The notes under the pieces were generated by a model. The model saw nothing but the letters and a program-made list of their open reading frames with translations, did not search any database and was not told the origin of the DNA. Shown piece after piece: positions 1 through 8,925 of a DNA stretch of 64,000 nucleotides. Position 1 is the stretch's first letter, and the number at the start of each line of letters is the position of its first letter. The DNA lies in the NCBI RefSeq assembly GCF_024170405.1, contig NZ_JALJYC010000007.1:27808-91807 (forward strand). The letters run 5' to 3'. Position numbers and translations under genes: made by a program. Source of the stretch: Neisseria perflava (GTDB taxonomy: Bacteria > Pseudomonadota > Gammaproteobacteria > Burkholderiales > Neisseriaceae).

Positions 1-96
1 GCCGCGCTGGAAGCCTTGCAAACCGCTTATGAATTGGGCGATGAGGAATTGTGGGAAGGCGAGGACGAAAAATATTTACGTTTTGTCGCCGCGTAA
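1..96 (+). CDS. C-terminal fragment of an unidentified protein
   Basis: An open frame enters from the left edge and ends with TAA at 94-96, leaving 31 residues. The tail is acidic (ELGDEELWEGEDEKYLRF then VAA). I do not recognise the family. It lies just upstream of fdx, so it may belong to the iron-sulfur assembly neighbourhood, but nothing in the fragment proves that. The frame uses codons like its neighbours. Confidence 0.55.
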   Translation, partial: AALEALQTAYELGDEELWEGEDEKYLRFVAA

Positions 97-233
97 ACCG
101 CGCAGTAAACACCCAAGCATAGATATACCTTGGCGTATCTATGCTGTTTCATTTCAGACGGCCTTAAAACTTCATCAGGCCGTCTGAAAACAAAAAAACT
201 TTATAAACAACTTTATTCGCAAAGAGAACACAC

Positions 234-575
234 ATGCCGAAAATCACCGTATTGCCCCACGAAACCCTGTGCCCGCAAGGTGCGGTCATCGAAAACGCGC
301 CGCAAGGCGAAACCGTTTTGGACGTTTTGCTCGACCACGACATCGAAGTGGATCACGCCTGCGAAAAATCCTGCGCCTGCACCACCTGCCACGTGGTTAT
401 CCGCAAGGGTTTCGACAGCATGGAAGAACCTACCGAATTGGAAGAAGACTTGCTCGATCAGGCTTGGGGCTTGGAACCCGAATCGCGTCTGAGCTGTCAG
501 GCTGTTGTTGCCGATGAAGATTTGGTGGTGGAAATTCCGAAATACACCATCAACCACGCGCGCGAACACGGTTAA
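234..575 (+). CDS. fdx: ISC-type [2Fe-2S] ferredoxin
   Basis: A 113-residue adrenodoxin-type ferredoxin that supplies electrons during iron-sulfur cluster assembly by the Isc machinery in the cytoplasm. The cluster ligands are visible as Cys43, Cys49, Cys52 and Cys88 (C-x5-C-x2-C, then a distal Cys), with an additional Cys47 in the same loop. Length matches the family (about 110 residues). iscX follows 66 bases after the stop, separated by an inverted DUS pair. The pairing of fdx with iscX is the usual end of isc operons, which supports the assignment over a generic plant-type ferredoxin. Confidence 0.95.
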   Translation: MPKITVLPHETLCPQGAVIENAPQGETVLDVLLDHDIEVDHACEKSCACTTCHVVIRKGFDSMEEPTELEEDLLDQAWGLEPESRLSCQAVVADEDLVVEIPKYTINHAREHG

Positions 576-582
576 AGATAAA

Positions 583-609
583 AGGCCGTCTGAATTTTTC
601 AGACGGCCT
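583..609. terminator. Inverted DUS pair after fdx
   Basis: AGGCCGTCTGAA and its inverse repeat face each other across a three-base loop, giving a strong hairpin between fdx and iscX. No clear T-run follows, so it may attenuate rather than stop transcription into iscX. Confidence 0.6.
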
Positions 610-641
610 CAACCGCCTAAAACAACACAAAGGAACACAAT

Positions 642-839
642 ATGAAATGGACAGATACCCAACGCATCGCCGAAGAATTATATGATTTGCACGGCGACGA
701 CATCGACCCGAAAACCGTGCGCTTTACCCATTTGCGCGATTTGATTATGGCCTTGCCCGATTTTGACGACGACCCCGCCCGCTGCGGCGAGCGCATTCTC
801 GAAGCGGTGCAGCAGGCTTGGATTGAAGAGACGGAGTAA
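642..839 (+). CDS. iscX: IscX (YfhJ) iron-sulfur assembly protein
   Basis: A 65-residue acidic protein starting MKWTDTQRIAEELYD, the signature start of the IscX family. It contains the conserved DP-x-x-VRFT-x-LRD-L and DF-DDDP blocks. IscX binds IscS and iron and modulates cluster assembly. An AAAGGA Shine-Dalgarno lies about 10 bases before the ATG. Position directly after fdx is typical. Length and motifs are complete, with no sign of damage. Confidence 0.93.
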   Translation: MKWTDTQRIAEELYDLHGDDIDPKTVRFTHLRDLIMALPDFDDDPARCGERILEAVQQAWIEETE

Positions 840-900
840 CAAGCGTCGGCGGCATTTTGCCGTTGCCCCAAGCAGGCGTATAATCCGGTTTGTTAATATG

Positions 901-941
901 TTCAGACGGCCTTATCTCAACGCATATTGAGGCCGTCTGAA
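901..941. terminator. Inverted DUS pair between iscX and panC
   Basis: TTCAGACGGCCT and AGGCCGTCTGAA are separated by 17 bases, and ATTTTTAT follows on the plus strand. It closes the fdx-iscX unit and sits only 21 bases before the panC start, so the panC promoter must lie upstream of or overlap the hairpin. Confidence 0.6.
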
Positions 942-962
942 ATTTTTATAGGATTACCAATC

Positions 963-1799
963 ATGCAAATCATTCATACCATTAGAGAATTACGCGAGTG
1001 GCGCAAAACGGCGGGTAGAGTGGCGTTTGTGCCGACCATGGGCAATCTGCACGAAGGCCATCTGGCTTTGGTGCGCGAGGCGAAAAAACGCGCTGATAAT
1101 GTTGTGGTCAGCATTTTTGTCAACCGCCTGCAATTCGGGCAGGGCGAGGATTTCGACCAATATCCGCGCACTTTGCAACAGGACGCAGACAAGCTGGCGG
1201 CCGAAGGCGTGGCCGCGGTGTTTGCGCCGGACGAAAAAGAGCTGTATCCGCATGTCGAGCAGCGTTTCAACGTCGAGCCGCCGCATTTGCAAAACGAATT
1301 GTGCGGCAAATTTCGCCCGGGACATTTTCGCGGCGTGGCTACGGTGGTAACGAAATTGTTTAATATCGTGCAGCCGGACGTGGCCTGTTTCGGTAAAAAA
1401 GATTATCAGCAGCTAGCGATTATCAAGGGTTTCGTGGAAGATTTGAACTTCAACATCGAAATCGTGCCGGTCAATACCGGCCGCGCAGCCGACGGTTTGG
1501 CCTTGTCGAGCCGCAACCAATATTTGAGCGAAGCCGAACGCGCCGAAGCGCCGCACCTGTACCGCGAATTGCAGGCGGTGGCCGAGGCGGTAAAAAGCGG
1601 AAATTTGGATTATGCGGGCTTGGAGCAACGCGCCGTTGCCAACCTAACCGCCGCCGGTTGGCAGGTGGATTATGTCGAAATCCGCCACGCTGAAGATTTG
1701 GCGGTGGCGCGTGCCGGCGATAAGGCACTGGTGGTGTTGGCTGCCGCCCGTTTGGGCACTACCCGCCTGATTGACAATCTGGAAATTTCGCTGGCTTAA
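963..1799 (+). CDS. panC: Pantothenate synthetase
   Basis: A 278-residue pantoate--beta-alanine ligase that condenses pantoate and beta-alanine with ATP to make pantothenate, the precursor of CoA. The nucleotidyltransferase signature PTMG-x2-HEGH is at residues 24-33, and the KMSKS-like loop LSSRNQYL is near residue 185. GKKDYQQL also matches the family. The ATG at 963 is chosen because family members start directly with the MQ-I-I segment and a TAGGATT ribosome site precedes it; an upstream in-frame start at 927 would run through the DUS hairpin. No panB or panD is adjacent. Confidence 0.95.
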   Translation: MQIIHTIRELREWRKTAGRVAFVPTMGNLHEGHLALVREAKKRADNVVVSIFVNRLQFGQGEDFDQYPRTLQQDADKLAAEGVAAVFAPDEKELYPHVEQRFNVEPPHLQNELCGKFRPGHFRGVATVVTKLFNIVQPDVACFGKKDYQQLAIIKGFVEDLNFNIEIVPVNTGRAADGLALSSRNQYLSEAERAEAPHLYRELQAVAEAVKSGNLDYAGLEQRAVANLTAAGWQVDYVEIRHAEDLAVARAGDKALVVLAAARLGTTRLIDNLEISLA

Positions 1800-1872
1800 C
1801 GGGTTTAAAATCATGGCAAATAGCGCCTTTGATTTCAGGCGCGGATAGCCGTTTCCCAAATAAATCAAGGAT

Positions 1873-1911
1873 AAGGCCGTCTGAACGCATCCGCCGCGTT
1901 CAGACGGCCTT
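1873..1911. terminator. Intrinsic terminator after panC
   Basis: A 16-base stem built on an inverted DUS pair (AAGGCCGTCTGAACGC and its inverse) is followed by TTTATACTTTTTT. Confidence 0.8.
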
Positions 1912-2017
1912 TTATACTTTTTTGAATCAAGCATAGAAGCAAGCATTCTTTGTGTTTGCGCCGCATATCCTTTAGAATGCGGCTCTTATACCTACCCTAA
2001 AAGTCAGGAAGTTTCTT

Positions 2018-2851
2018 ATGTTGAAAAAATTCGTATTGGGCGGCGTGGCCGCATTGGTATTGGCCGCTTGCGGCGGCAACGAAGGCGGTTCGGCTGAGCA
2101 CAATGCGGCTTCCGCGCCGGCAGAGCAGTCTGCAACCGGCTCCCTGATTGAACGCATCAACAATAAAGGTACGATTACCGTCGGCACGGAAGGTACTTAC
2201 GCGCCGTTTACCTATCACGACCAATCAGGCAAACTGACCGGCTACGATGTAGAAGTGACCCGCGCCGTGGCTGACAAATTGGGCATTAAGGTTGATTTCA
2301 AAGAAACCCAATGGGATTCGATGATGGCAGGTTTGAAAGCCGGCCGTTTTGATGTGGTGGCCAACCAAGTCGGCCTGACCAGCCCGGAGCGTAAAGCGAC
2401 ATTCGACAAATCCGAGCCGTATAGCTGGAGCGGCGCGGTATTGGTGGCGCGTAACGACAGCAACATCAAAGACATTAAAGACATCGCCGGTGTGAAAGCG
2501 GCGCAGTCGTTAACCAGCAACTACGGCGAAAAAGCCAAAGAAGCAAAAGCCGAAATCGTGCCGGTGGACGGTTTGGCGCAATCGTTGACCGTGATTGAGC
2601 AAAAACGCGCCGATGTGACGCTCAACGACGAATTGGCAGTATTGGATTATCTGAAAAAAAATCCGAATGCCGGCGTGAAAATCGTATGGTATGCGCCGTC
2701 TGAAGAAAAAGTCGGTTCCGGCCTGATTGTGAATAAAGGCAATGATGAGGCGGTGGCAAAATTCAGCGCGGCGATTAATGAATTGAAAGCCGACGGTACG
2801 CTGAAAAAATTGGGCGAACAATTCTTCGGGAAAGACATCAGTGTTCAGTAA
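2018..2851 (+). CDS. Cystine-type amino-acid ABC transporter, substrate-binding lipoprotein
   Basis: A 277-residue periplasmic binding protein of the polar amino-acid family (SBP_bac_3). The N-terminus is a lipoprotein signal with lipobox LAAC at residues 15-18, so Cys18 should be lipidated. A low-complexity Ala/Glu linker precedes the mature fold, which starts near NNKGTITVGTEGTYAPF and has the ligand-binding GYDVEVTRAVADKLG and DVVANQVGLT segments. It resembles TcyA/FliY-like cystine-binding proteins. The permease and ATPase genes follow without a gap, so the three form one importer. By analogy with the gonococcal Ngo0372-0374 system, cystine is the likeliest ligand; this is inferred from similarity remembered, not tested. 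Confidence 0.88.
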   Translation: MLKKFVLGGVAALVLAACGGNEGGSAEHNAASAPAEQSATGSLIERINNKGTITVGTEGTYAPFTYHDQSGKLTGYDVEVTRAVADKLGIKVDFKETQWDSMMAGLKAGRFDVVANQVGLTSPERKATFDKSEPYSWSGAVLVARNDSNIKDIKDIAGVKAAQSLTSNYGEKAKEAKAEIVPVDGLAQSLTVIEQKRADVTLNDELAVLDYLKKNPNAGVKIVWYAPSEEKVGSGLIVNKGNDEAVAKFSAAINELKADGTLKKLGEQFFGKDISVQ

Positions 2852-3557
2852 TTTTCTGGCATCCTTGCCGTTCATGACCGATACCCGCGCTGAGTTGGTC
2901 ATCAGCGCGTTTTGGCCGATGGTGAAGGCCGGATTTTTGGTATCGGTGCCGCTGGCGGTGGCTTCTTTTGTCATCGGCATGATTATTGCCGTGGCGGTGG
3001 CGGTCATCCGCGTGATGCCGTCGGGCGGTTGGCTGCACAAAATCCTGTCTTTGGTGGCGAAAGTGTATATTTCCGCCATTCGCGGCACGCCCATGCTGGT
3101 GCAGATTTCCATCGTGTTTTACGGTCTGCCTGCGGTTGGGATTTATATCGACCCGATTCCCGCCGCCATTATCGGCTTTTCGCTCAATGTCGGCGCCTAT
3201 GCGTCGGAAACCATACGCGCAGCAATTTTGTCCGTACCGAAAGGGCAGTGGGAGGCCGGTTTTTCCATCGGCATGACTTATATGCAGACTTTCCGCCGCA
3301 TTATCGCGCCGCAGGCATTTCGCGTATCCGTGCCGCCTCTGAGCAACGAGTTTATCGGCCTGTTTAAAAATACCTCGCTGGCATCGGTGGTAACGGTGAC
3401 CGAGCTTTTCCGCGTGGCGATGGAAGTGGCCAACCGAGCCTATGATTTTCTGCCGGTATATATCGAGGCCGGTTTGGTGTATTGGTGTTTCTGCTGGGTA
3501 TTGTTTTATGCGCAGGCGAAATTAGAACAACGCTTCGACCGTTATGTGGCCAAGTAA
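2841..3557 (+). CDS. Polar amino-acid (cystine-type) ABC transporter permease
   Basis: A 238-residue inner-membrane permease of the HisM/GlnP family. The EAA loop that docks on the ATPase is visible as EAGFSIGMTYMQTFRRI-x-APQAFR near residues 137-158. Several hydrophobic spans are seen, the first at about residues 28-55. The longest frame starts with GTG at 2841, overlapping the binding-protein stop by 11 bases; an ATG at 2874 (MTDTRAEL) is an alternative start. Either way the gene is translationally coupled to its upstream partner. Confidence 0.9.
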   Translation: MFSNFLASLPFMTDTRAELVISAFWPMVKAGFLVSVPLAVASFVIGMIIAVAVAVIRVMPSGGWLHKILSLVAKVYISAIRGTPMLVQISIVFYGLPAVGIYIDPIPAAIIGFSLNVGAYASETIRAAILSVPKGQWEAGFSIGMTYMQTFRRIIAPQAFRVSVPPLSNEFIGLFKNTSLASVVTVTELFRVAMEVANRAYDFLPVYIEAGLVYWCFCWVLFYAQAKLEQRFDRYVAK

Positions 3558-3566
3558 GGAGAAAGC

Positions 3567-4316
3567 ATGATTAAAATCCGCAATATCCACAAAACCTTCG
3601 GCAACAATACCATTTTGCGCGGCATTGATTTGGATGTGAACAAAGGCCAGGTGGTAGTGATTTTGGGGCCGTCCGGCTCGGGTAAAACTACATTTCTGCG
3701 TTGTTTGAACGCTTTGGAAATGCCGGAACAGGGGCAAATCGAATTTGATGGCGCTAAACATTTAAAAATTGATTTTGCTAAAAAACCGGGCAAGGCTGAT
3801 ATTCTCGCGCTGCGCCGCAAATCCGGCATGGTGTTTCAGCAATACAACCTGTTTCCGCATAAAACCGCGTTGGAAAACGTGATGGAAGGGTCGGTGGCGG
3901 TTCAGGGTAAGCCGGTGGCCGAGGCCAAGGCGCAGGCGCAGGCATTGCTGGAAAAAGTCGGTTTGGGCGATAAGGCCGATTTGTATCCCTTCCAGCTTTC
4001 CGGCGGCCAGCAGCAACGTGTCGGCATTGCCCGCGCCTTGGCGATTCAGCCTGAATTGTTGTTGTTCGATGAACCGACTTCCGCGCTCGACCCCGAGTTG
4101 GTTCAGGATGTATTGGACACCATGAAAGGCTTGGCGCAAGACGGCTGGACGATGATTGTCGTGACCCACGAGATTAAATTTGCCATGGAAGTGGCAGATA
4201 TGGTGGTGGTGATGGACGGCGGTGTGATTGTCGAACAGGGCGCACCGCAAGTCTTGTTTGACAATCCGCAACACGAGCGCACCAAACGCTTCTTGCAACA
4301 GATTCGGGCGAAGTAA
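3567..4316 (+). CDS. Polar amino-acid (cystine-type) ABC transporter ATPase
   Basis: A 249-residue GlnQ/TcyN-like ATP-binding subunit. Walker A GPSGSGKT is at residues 34-41, the signature LSGGQQQR near residue 146 and Walker B LLLFDEPTSALD near residue 168. An approximately 20-residue basic insertion after the first strands (around KIDFAKKPGKADILALRRK) is common in cystine-type ATPases. An AAGGAG ribosome site lies before the ATG, nine bases after the permease stop. It closes the three-gene importer operon. Confidence 0.92.
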   Translation: MIKIRNIHKTFGNNTILRGIDLDVNKGQVVVILGPSGSGKTTFLRCLNALEMPEQGQIEFDGAKHLKIDFAKKPGKADILALRRKSGMVFQQYNLFPHKTALENVMEGSVAVQGKPVAEAKAQAQALLEKVGLGDKADLYPFQLSGGQQQRVGIARALAIQPELLLFDEPTSALDPELVQDVLDTMKGLAQDGWTMIVVTHEIKFAMEVADMVVVMDGGVIVEQGAPQVLFDNPQHERTKRFLQQIRAK

Positions 4317-4320
4317 CGAT

Positions 4321-4366
4321 AGGCTGTCTGAAAAATAAACTAATCTGTTTATTTTTCAGACGGCCT
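4321..4366. terminator. Terminator of the amino-acid importer operon
   Basis: A long stem of about 20 bases whose outer part is an inverted DUS pair (one copy carries a G:T wobble, AGGCTGTCTGAA), followed by TTTTG. Confidence 0.8.
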
Positions 4367-4484
4367 TTTGTATGGATTAGTTATTATGCAACATAATTGT
4401 ATATAAAGCTTATTCATATGAACGTAATTCATTTATACTGAAACAACTCGGCGCATGCCGACACTTACCTAACGGAGATTGATT

Positions 4485-5576
4485 ATGAGCAAAACCCTGC
4501 CTTTGCGTGCCGATACCGTCGGCAGTTATCTGCGTACCGCCAACCTGAAACAAGCCCGCGCTGATTTTGCCGCCGGTAAAATCAACCGCGACGAGCTGAC
4601 CCGCGTCGAAGACCAAGAAATCGCCAAATTGGTGGATGACCAACTGGCCGCCGGTTTGCAAGTCTTGACCGACGGCGAATTCCGCCGTTCTTGGTGGCAC
4701 ATCGACTTTTTGGAAAACCTCAACGGTATCGAAGGTTTTATCCCCGAGCAGGCTTATGCCTTTAAAGGCGCCGAAGTGCGCAAATACAATACCCGCTGCA
4801 ACGGTAAAGTGTCTTGGAACGAAAACCATCCTTTCATTGCGCATTACAAAGCGCTGGAAAAAATCGTGAACTGCCGAGGCATTGTCAAATACACCATCCC
4901 CAGCCCCAATCAACTGATGTATCCGTTTATCTGGCAAACCGGTGTTTATGCCGACAAACAAGCATTTTGCGAAGATGTGCGCCAAACTTATAAAGACGCC
5001 ATCCAAGCCTTCTACAATGCCGGCTGCCGCTATCTGCAAATTGACGACGTGTATTGGGGTACGCTGTGCAACAACCACGACCAGCCCGATTTTGCCGAAA
5101 ACAAAAAATTCGCCGTGGAAAACATCCAGGCGATTTTGGCGGACAAACCTGCCGACATGACCATCACTACCCACGTTTGCCGTGGCAATTACAAATCCAC
5201 CTATCTGTTGACCGGCGCATACGATCCCGTTGCACCCGAGCTGTTCGGCCAAACTGCTTACGACGGCTATTTCTTGGAATACGACAACGAGCGCAGCGGC
5301 GGTTTCGAGCCCTTGAAATATTTCAACGACAATCCGCACAAAGGCCGCATCGTATTGGGCTTGGTAACTTCTAAATTCCCCGAATTGGAAAGCAAAGACG
5401 CCATTAAAGCGCGCATTGCCGAGGCCGCCAAAATCGTGCCTTTGGATCAGCTAGCACTCAGCCCGCAATGCGGTTTTGCCTCCACCGAAGAGGGCAACAT
5501 CATGACCGAAGCCGAGCAATGGGCGAAAGTGCGCTTGGTAGAGGAAATCGCCGCCGAAGTTTGGGGTGAAGATTGA
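4485..5576 (+). CDS. MetE C-terminal-domain-like methyltransferase (YxjG/YxjH type)
   Basis: A 363-residue protein of the cobalamin-independent methionine synthase C-terminal family. It corresponds to the catalytic half of MetE only, like Bacillus YxjG/YxjH. The candidate zinc-binding residues are visible in THVCRGNYKS and near the end in LSPQCGFAST; DGEFRRSWW and LQIDDVYWG also fit the family. It probably transfers a methyl group to homocysteine or a related thiol; the methyl donor cannot be read from sequence. The ATG at 4485 is preferred over a TTG six bases earlier because GGAG at 4474-4477 is then eight bases upstream. It follows the cystine-type importer but has its own leader. Confidence 0.85.
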   Translation: MSKTLPLRADTVGSYLRTANLKQARADFAAGKINRDELTRVEDQEIAKLVDDQLAAGLQVLTDGEFRRSWWHIDFLENLNGIEGFIPEQAYAFKGAEVRKYNTRCNGKVSWNENHPFIAHYKALEKIVNCRGIVKYTIPSPNQLMYPFIWQTGVYADKQAFCEDVRQTYKDAIQAFYNAGCRYLQIDDVYWGTLCNNHDQPDFAENKKFAVENIQAILADKPADMTITTHVCRGNYKSTYLLTGAYDPVAPELFGQTAYDGYFLEYDNERSGGFEPLKYFNDNPHKGRIVLGLVTSKFPELESKDAIKARIAEAAKIVPLDQLALSPQCGFASTEEGNIMTEAEQWAKVRLVEEIAAEVWGED

Positions 5577-5615
5577 GCCAAACGGTTCATTTAAAATAAG
5601 TGTTTCTTCATCATC

Positions 5616-5646
5616 AAAGGTCGTCTGAACATTTCAGACGGCCTTT
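5616..5646. terminator. Terminator after the MetE-like gene
   Basis: Inverted DUS pair with a very short loop (one copy reads AGGTCGTCTGAA), then TTTG. Confidence 0.7.
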
Positions 5647-5665
5647 GTATGGATATAGATACGGT

Positions 5666-5727
5666 GTAGGTTGGGTTGTAAACCCAACATTTGCCTAAAC
5701 GCCCGTTGGGATTTCATCCTAACCTAC
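5666..5727. repeat. Short palindromic intergenic repeat
   Basis: A 62-base segment is bounded by GTAGGTT and AACCTAC and contains an inner stem TTGGGTT/AACCCAA. The compact architecture, with inverted ends and an internal hairpin, resembles a small non-coding repeat unit. Only one full copy is seen in this window. Confidence 0.45.
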
Positions 5728-5768
5728 GCGGTTTGGTTTTTTACTTATTTCAGCATAACTGTAATACC

Positions 5769-6644
5769 TCAATTTTTTACCACAAGAATCGCGGCCAGCA
5801 TAATCAAAATCAAACCGGTCAAATCGTTGAGTTTTAAATGCTCTCTAAACCACAGGCGCGAAATCAGCAGCATAAAAATCACTTCGACCTGCCCCAGCGT
5901 TTTCACAAAAGCCACATCGTTCAAACTCATGGCGCTGAACCAGCCGAGTGAACCGAGTACGGAAGCGGTGCTGGTGGCGCACATTAATTTGGGCTGCGCG
6001 AACAGCTTGCGCAAGGTGTCGCGCTGGCGCAGGTGGAGATAAGCAGTCAGCGCAACGGCTTGGATAAAAATCACTAAAAACAACACCCATGCCGCCGCTT
6101 GTAAGCGCGGCAAATCCAAACATAGTCCTGCTTCGCGCACAAACAGCGAAGTCAGCGCAAAACTGGTGCCGCTGGCAATGCCGGTCAGCAGCGTCGGCAG
6201 CGGCATGGCGCGTACCCGCGTGGCTCCTGATAGTAAAAATACCGCCACGCCGCCGATTAATACGCCCAACCAAGCCGTCAGACTGATTTGGGTGCCGAAA
6301 AACAACACACCCAACACCGCAGCAATCACCGCCTCGCTTTTGGCCAGACCCGCGCCGACGGCGTAGTTTTTCCATTGGAACAGCCGTACCATCAGCGCGG
6401 TAGCGAGAATCTGAAAACCCGCCGCGCCGACGGTATAGAGCCAAAAGGCGGTTGGAAAATCAGGTAGTGCAAAGCCGCTTTTCCAATAGAAACTGCTCAA
6501 ATACAGCAATGCCAGCGGCCATGCGGCGATAAAACGAGCCAGCGTGACGCCGAGTACCGGCACGCTGGTGCTGAGTTGCTTTTGAAACGCATTGCGCCAC
6601 GCTTGGGAAAAAGCGGCGAGCAGGGTGAAGTAAATCCAGGTCAT
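5769..6644 (-). CDS. EamA/DMT-family transporter
   Basis: A 291-residue integral membrane protein with about ten hydrophobic spans arranged as two EamA repeats, typical of drug/metabolite transporters. It starts MTWIYFTLLAAFSQAWRNAFQ. Substrate cannot be inferred; relatives export amino acids or other small metabolites. It is separated from trmJ upstream by an inverted DUS pair and ends about 40 bases from the short palindromic repeat. The length is standard for the family. Confidence 0.85.
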   Translation of the reverse strand: MTWIYFTLLAAFSQAWRNAFQKQLSTSVPVLGVTLARFIAAWPLALLYLSSFYWKSGFALPDFPTAFWLYTVGAAGFQILATALMVRLFQWKNYAVGAGLAKSEAVIAAVLGVLFFGTQISLTAWLGVLIGGVAVFLLSGATRVRAMPLPTLLTGIASGTSFALTSLFVREAGLCLDLPRLQAAAWVLFLVIFIQAVALTAYLHLRQRDTLRKLFAQPKLMCATSTASVLGSLGWFSAMSLNDVAFVKTLGQVEVIFMLLISRLWFREHLKLNDLTGLILIMLAAILVVKN

Positions 6645-6670
6645 TCGTTTCTCTTCTCTTGATGATTGTG

Positions 6671-6715
6671 TTTTCAGACGGCCTTAATTTAAGAAAAACC
6701 AAGGCCGTCTGAAAA
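6671..6715. terminator. Inverted DUS pair between trmJ and the EamA gene
   Basis: Perfect 15-base arms (TTTTCAGACGGCCTT and its inverse) around a 15-base loop. On the minus strand it lies after trmJ. Confidence 0.7.
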
Positions 6716-6767
6716 ATATTATTTTTGTTTTGTGATTTTAATTTAATGCGTTGCAGGCGATGGCTGC

Positions 6768-7583
6768 TTATTCTTTTTCTCTCAAATTCTGCTTCACCTT
6801 GTTAAAAAAGCCGCGCAGGATGTCGATGTCCTCCGTTTGCGTGTTGGCGCGGGCAAACAGGCTCTGCATACGGCGCATCATGCGCTCGCTGTTGCGCCGT
6901 CTGAAAAAATCCACATCGTGCATCAGCGATTCGAGATGGCCGACCATGCCTTTAATCTGCTCGTGGGTGGCGGCGTGGTCTTCCTGCTGCAAATGGCTCA
7001 TCTGCATACCGGTTTGGCTGCAAATCTCATAACACACCACTTGCACCGCCTGTGCCAGATTGAGTGAAAAATAATCGGGGTTTCCGCTGATGGTCATTAG
7101 GCGGTTGCAGGCCTGCACTTCTTCGATGTTCAGGCCGAAAGTTTCATTGCCGAATACGAGGGCAACCTGTTCGCCGCGTGCGGCTGCCTGTAACAGCTCG
7201 GGCACCAGCTCACGCGGCGTTTGCAGCGGCGCGGTCAGCTCGCGGCGGCGGCTGGTAAGGGCGCAACTGAGAGTAGTGTCGGCCAAGGCTTCGTCAAGCG
7301 TGGCAACGATGGCGGCGTGTTCCAAGACATCAGCTGCGCCGGAGGCAAGGATAAAACTTTCTTCCGGCAGCTTAAAATCCTGCGGTTTGGCAGCGTCAAA
7401 TGTGTGCGGCTCTGGCGTCATCGGCGTGGCCATCAGATTGGGCGCGACCAAGGTCAGACGGGTTAAGCCCATGGTTTTCATGGCGCGCGCGGCCGAGCCG
7501 ATGTTGGCCGGATGGCTGGTGCGGCTCAGGATAATGCGGATGTTGTGTAAATAATCGGGCAAGGTAGGTTTGGAAAGAGTCAT
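6768..7583 (-). CDS. trmJ: tRNA (cytidine/uridine-2'-O-)-methyltransferase TrmJ
   Basis: A 271-residue SpoU-type SPOUT methyltransferase. It is expected to 2'-O-methylate position 32 of several tRNAs using S-adenosylmethionine. The family motifs are RIILSRTSHPANIGSAARAMKTMG (motif 1), ALVFGNETFGL (motif 2) and the knot-forming SLNLAQAVQVVCYEI (motif 3). The C-terminal helical extension with FFRRRNSERMMRRMQSLF is typical of TrmJ rather than TrmL. The start at 7583 places motif 1 at the expected distance from the N-terminus. It is divergent from suhB. Confidence 0.93.
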   Translation of the reverse strand: MTLSKPTLPDYLHNIRIILSRTSHPANIGSAARAMKTMGLTRLTLVAPNLMATPMTPEPHTFDAAKPQDFKLPEESFILASGAADVLEHAAIVATLDEALADTTLSCALTSRRRELTAPLQTPRELVPELLQAAARGEQVALVFGNETFGLNIEEVQACNRLMTISGNPDYFSLNLAQAVQVVCYEICSQTGMQMSHLQQEDHAATHEQIKGMVGHLESLMHDVDFFRRRNSERMMRRMQSLFARANTQTEDIDILRGFFNKVKQNLREKE

Positions 7584-7765
7584 GTTTTGTTTCGGTTTCT
7601 AGGCTGAATCAGGTATAATGCGGCCATTCTTATTTTTTCAGACGGCCTTTGCCGTTGGAATGTTCTTTAACAACACTGGAAACGTGAAAACGTTTGAATC
7701 TTGCGCCTGAGGCCGTCTGAAAAGCCGCGTGTCAGGCGGTATTGTACCTGATTAGAAAGACTGCC

Positions 7766-8551
7766 ATGAACCCGATTTTAAATACCGCTTTTAAAGCCGC
7801 TCGCAAAGCCGGTCAAATGATGATCCGCGCCAGCGGCAATTTGGACACTGTCAAAATCGACAGCAAAGCCTTCAACGATTTCGTTTCCACTGTTGACCGC
7901 GAATCTGAAAACATCTTAATCGAAGCGCTGAAAACCGCGTACCCGCACCATAAAATTACCTGCGAAGAAAGCGGTTCGCACGGCAGCGATAATGCCGAAT
8001 ACGAATGGATTATCGACCCGCTCGACGGTACCACCAATTTTTTACACGGTCACCCGCAATACGCCATTTCGATGGCCTTGCTGCACAAAGGCAAATTACA
8101 GGAAGCGCTGGTGTACGCGCCCGAGCGTGACGATTGCTATATGGCTTCGCGCGGCAAGGGCGCTTTGCTCAACGACCGCCGTATCCGCGTGTCCAACCGT
8201 ATCGAACTCAACCGTTGCCTGATTGGTACTGGCTTTCCGGTGGTTGATCAAAGCATGATGGACAAATATCTGGCAATTTTGAAAGACTTTTTGGGCAAAA
8301 CAGCCGGCGCACGCCGCGAAGGTGCTGCTTCTTTGGATTTGTGCGCCGTGGCTGCCGGGCGTTTTGACGGTTTTTTTGAATTTAACCTGAAACCGTGGGA
8401 TATCGCCGCCGGTGCGTTAATCGTTCAGGAAGCCGGCGGTATTGTGACCGATATGCGCGGCGATGAAGGTTGGTTGGAAAGCGGCAATATTGTGGCAGGC
8501 AATCCGAAAGTGTTGGCGCAAATGTTAAAAGTGATTTCTCCTTATCTTTAA
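7766..8551 (+). CDS. suhB: Inositol-1-monophosphatase family protein SuhB
   Basis: A 261-residue magnesium-dependent phosphatase of the IMPase superfamily. The metal-binding signature DPLDGTTNF and the C-terminal WDIAAGALIVQEAGG are intact, and CEES supplies the upstream acidic ligand. It hydrolyses inositol-1-phosphate in vitro; in enterobacteria SuhB also joins the ribosomal RNA antitermination complex. The ATG at 7766 (MNPILNTAFKAARKAG) is used because this is where family members start; eight upstream codons in frame look like leader. Divergent from trmJ, as in many beta- and gammaproteobacteria. Confidence 0.93.
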   Translation: MNPILNTAFKAARKAGQMMIRASGNLDTVKIDSKAFNDFVSTVDRESENILIEALKTAYPHHKITCEESGSHGSDNAEYEWIIDPLDGTTNFLHGHPQYAISMALLHKGKLQEALVYAPERDDCYMASRGKGALLNDRRIRVSNRIELNRCLIGTGFPVVDQSMMDKYLAILKDFLGKTAGARREGAASLDLCAVAAGRFDGFFEFNLKPWDIAAGALIVQEAGGIVTDMRGDEGWLESGNIVAGNPKVLAQMLKVISPYL

Positions 8552-8565
8552 TCTGATTCGACGGC

Positions 8566-8600
8566 AAAAGGCCGTCTGAAGCCTGTTCAGACGGCCTTTT
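8566..8600. terminator. Terminator after suhB
   Basis: Inverted DUS pair with arms AAAAGGCCGTCTGAA and a five-base loop; the 3' arm ends in TTTT. Confidence 0.8.
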
Positions 8601-8925
8601 GGGTTGTGCAGATATACAACACCTTACCTGTTTATCTAGGTTACTGTTGCAGTGAATAATATCCAGTCGATGATTTATTGTAGTAGCGTGATAAATATAC
8701 GGAAATTAACCTTTTTTTGAATTCGGCCGTATGCATGTGCCCAGCAGTTTGGCGATGGCTGCTTTATCTTTTATGACGGTATGCGTGAGAAATCCGGCGG
8801 ATAATGGTATCCTGACATACCGGTAGGGCTGGAATCAGCCTGCTTGTAAAAGATAAAATAAGAGGCCGTCTGAACGATTGCCTTTAAATAAATACACAAA
8901 TTACGGATATTTCGTTGTGAATCCT
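8601..8925. other. Intergenic leader of the type I secretion operon
   Basis: About 325 bases without a gene. It is locally AT-rich around 8690-8725, carries one AG-type DUS at 8862-8873 directly before the operon, and holds the presumed promoter. I could not pick a convincing -35/-10 pair or a named operator. Confidence 0.4.
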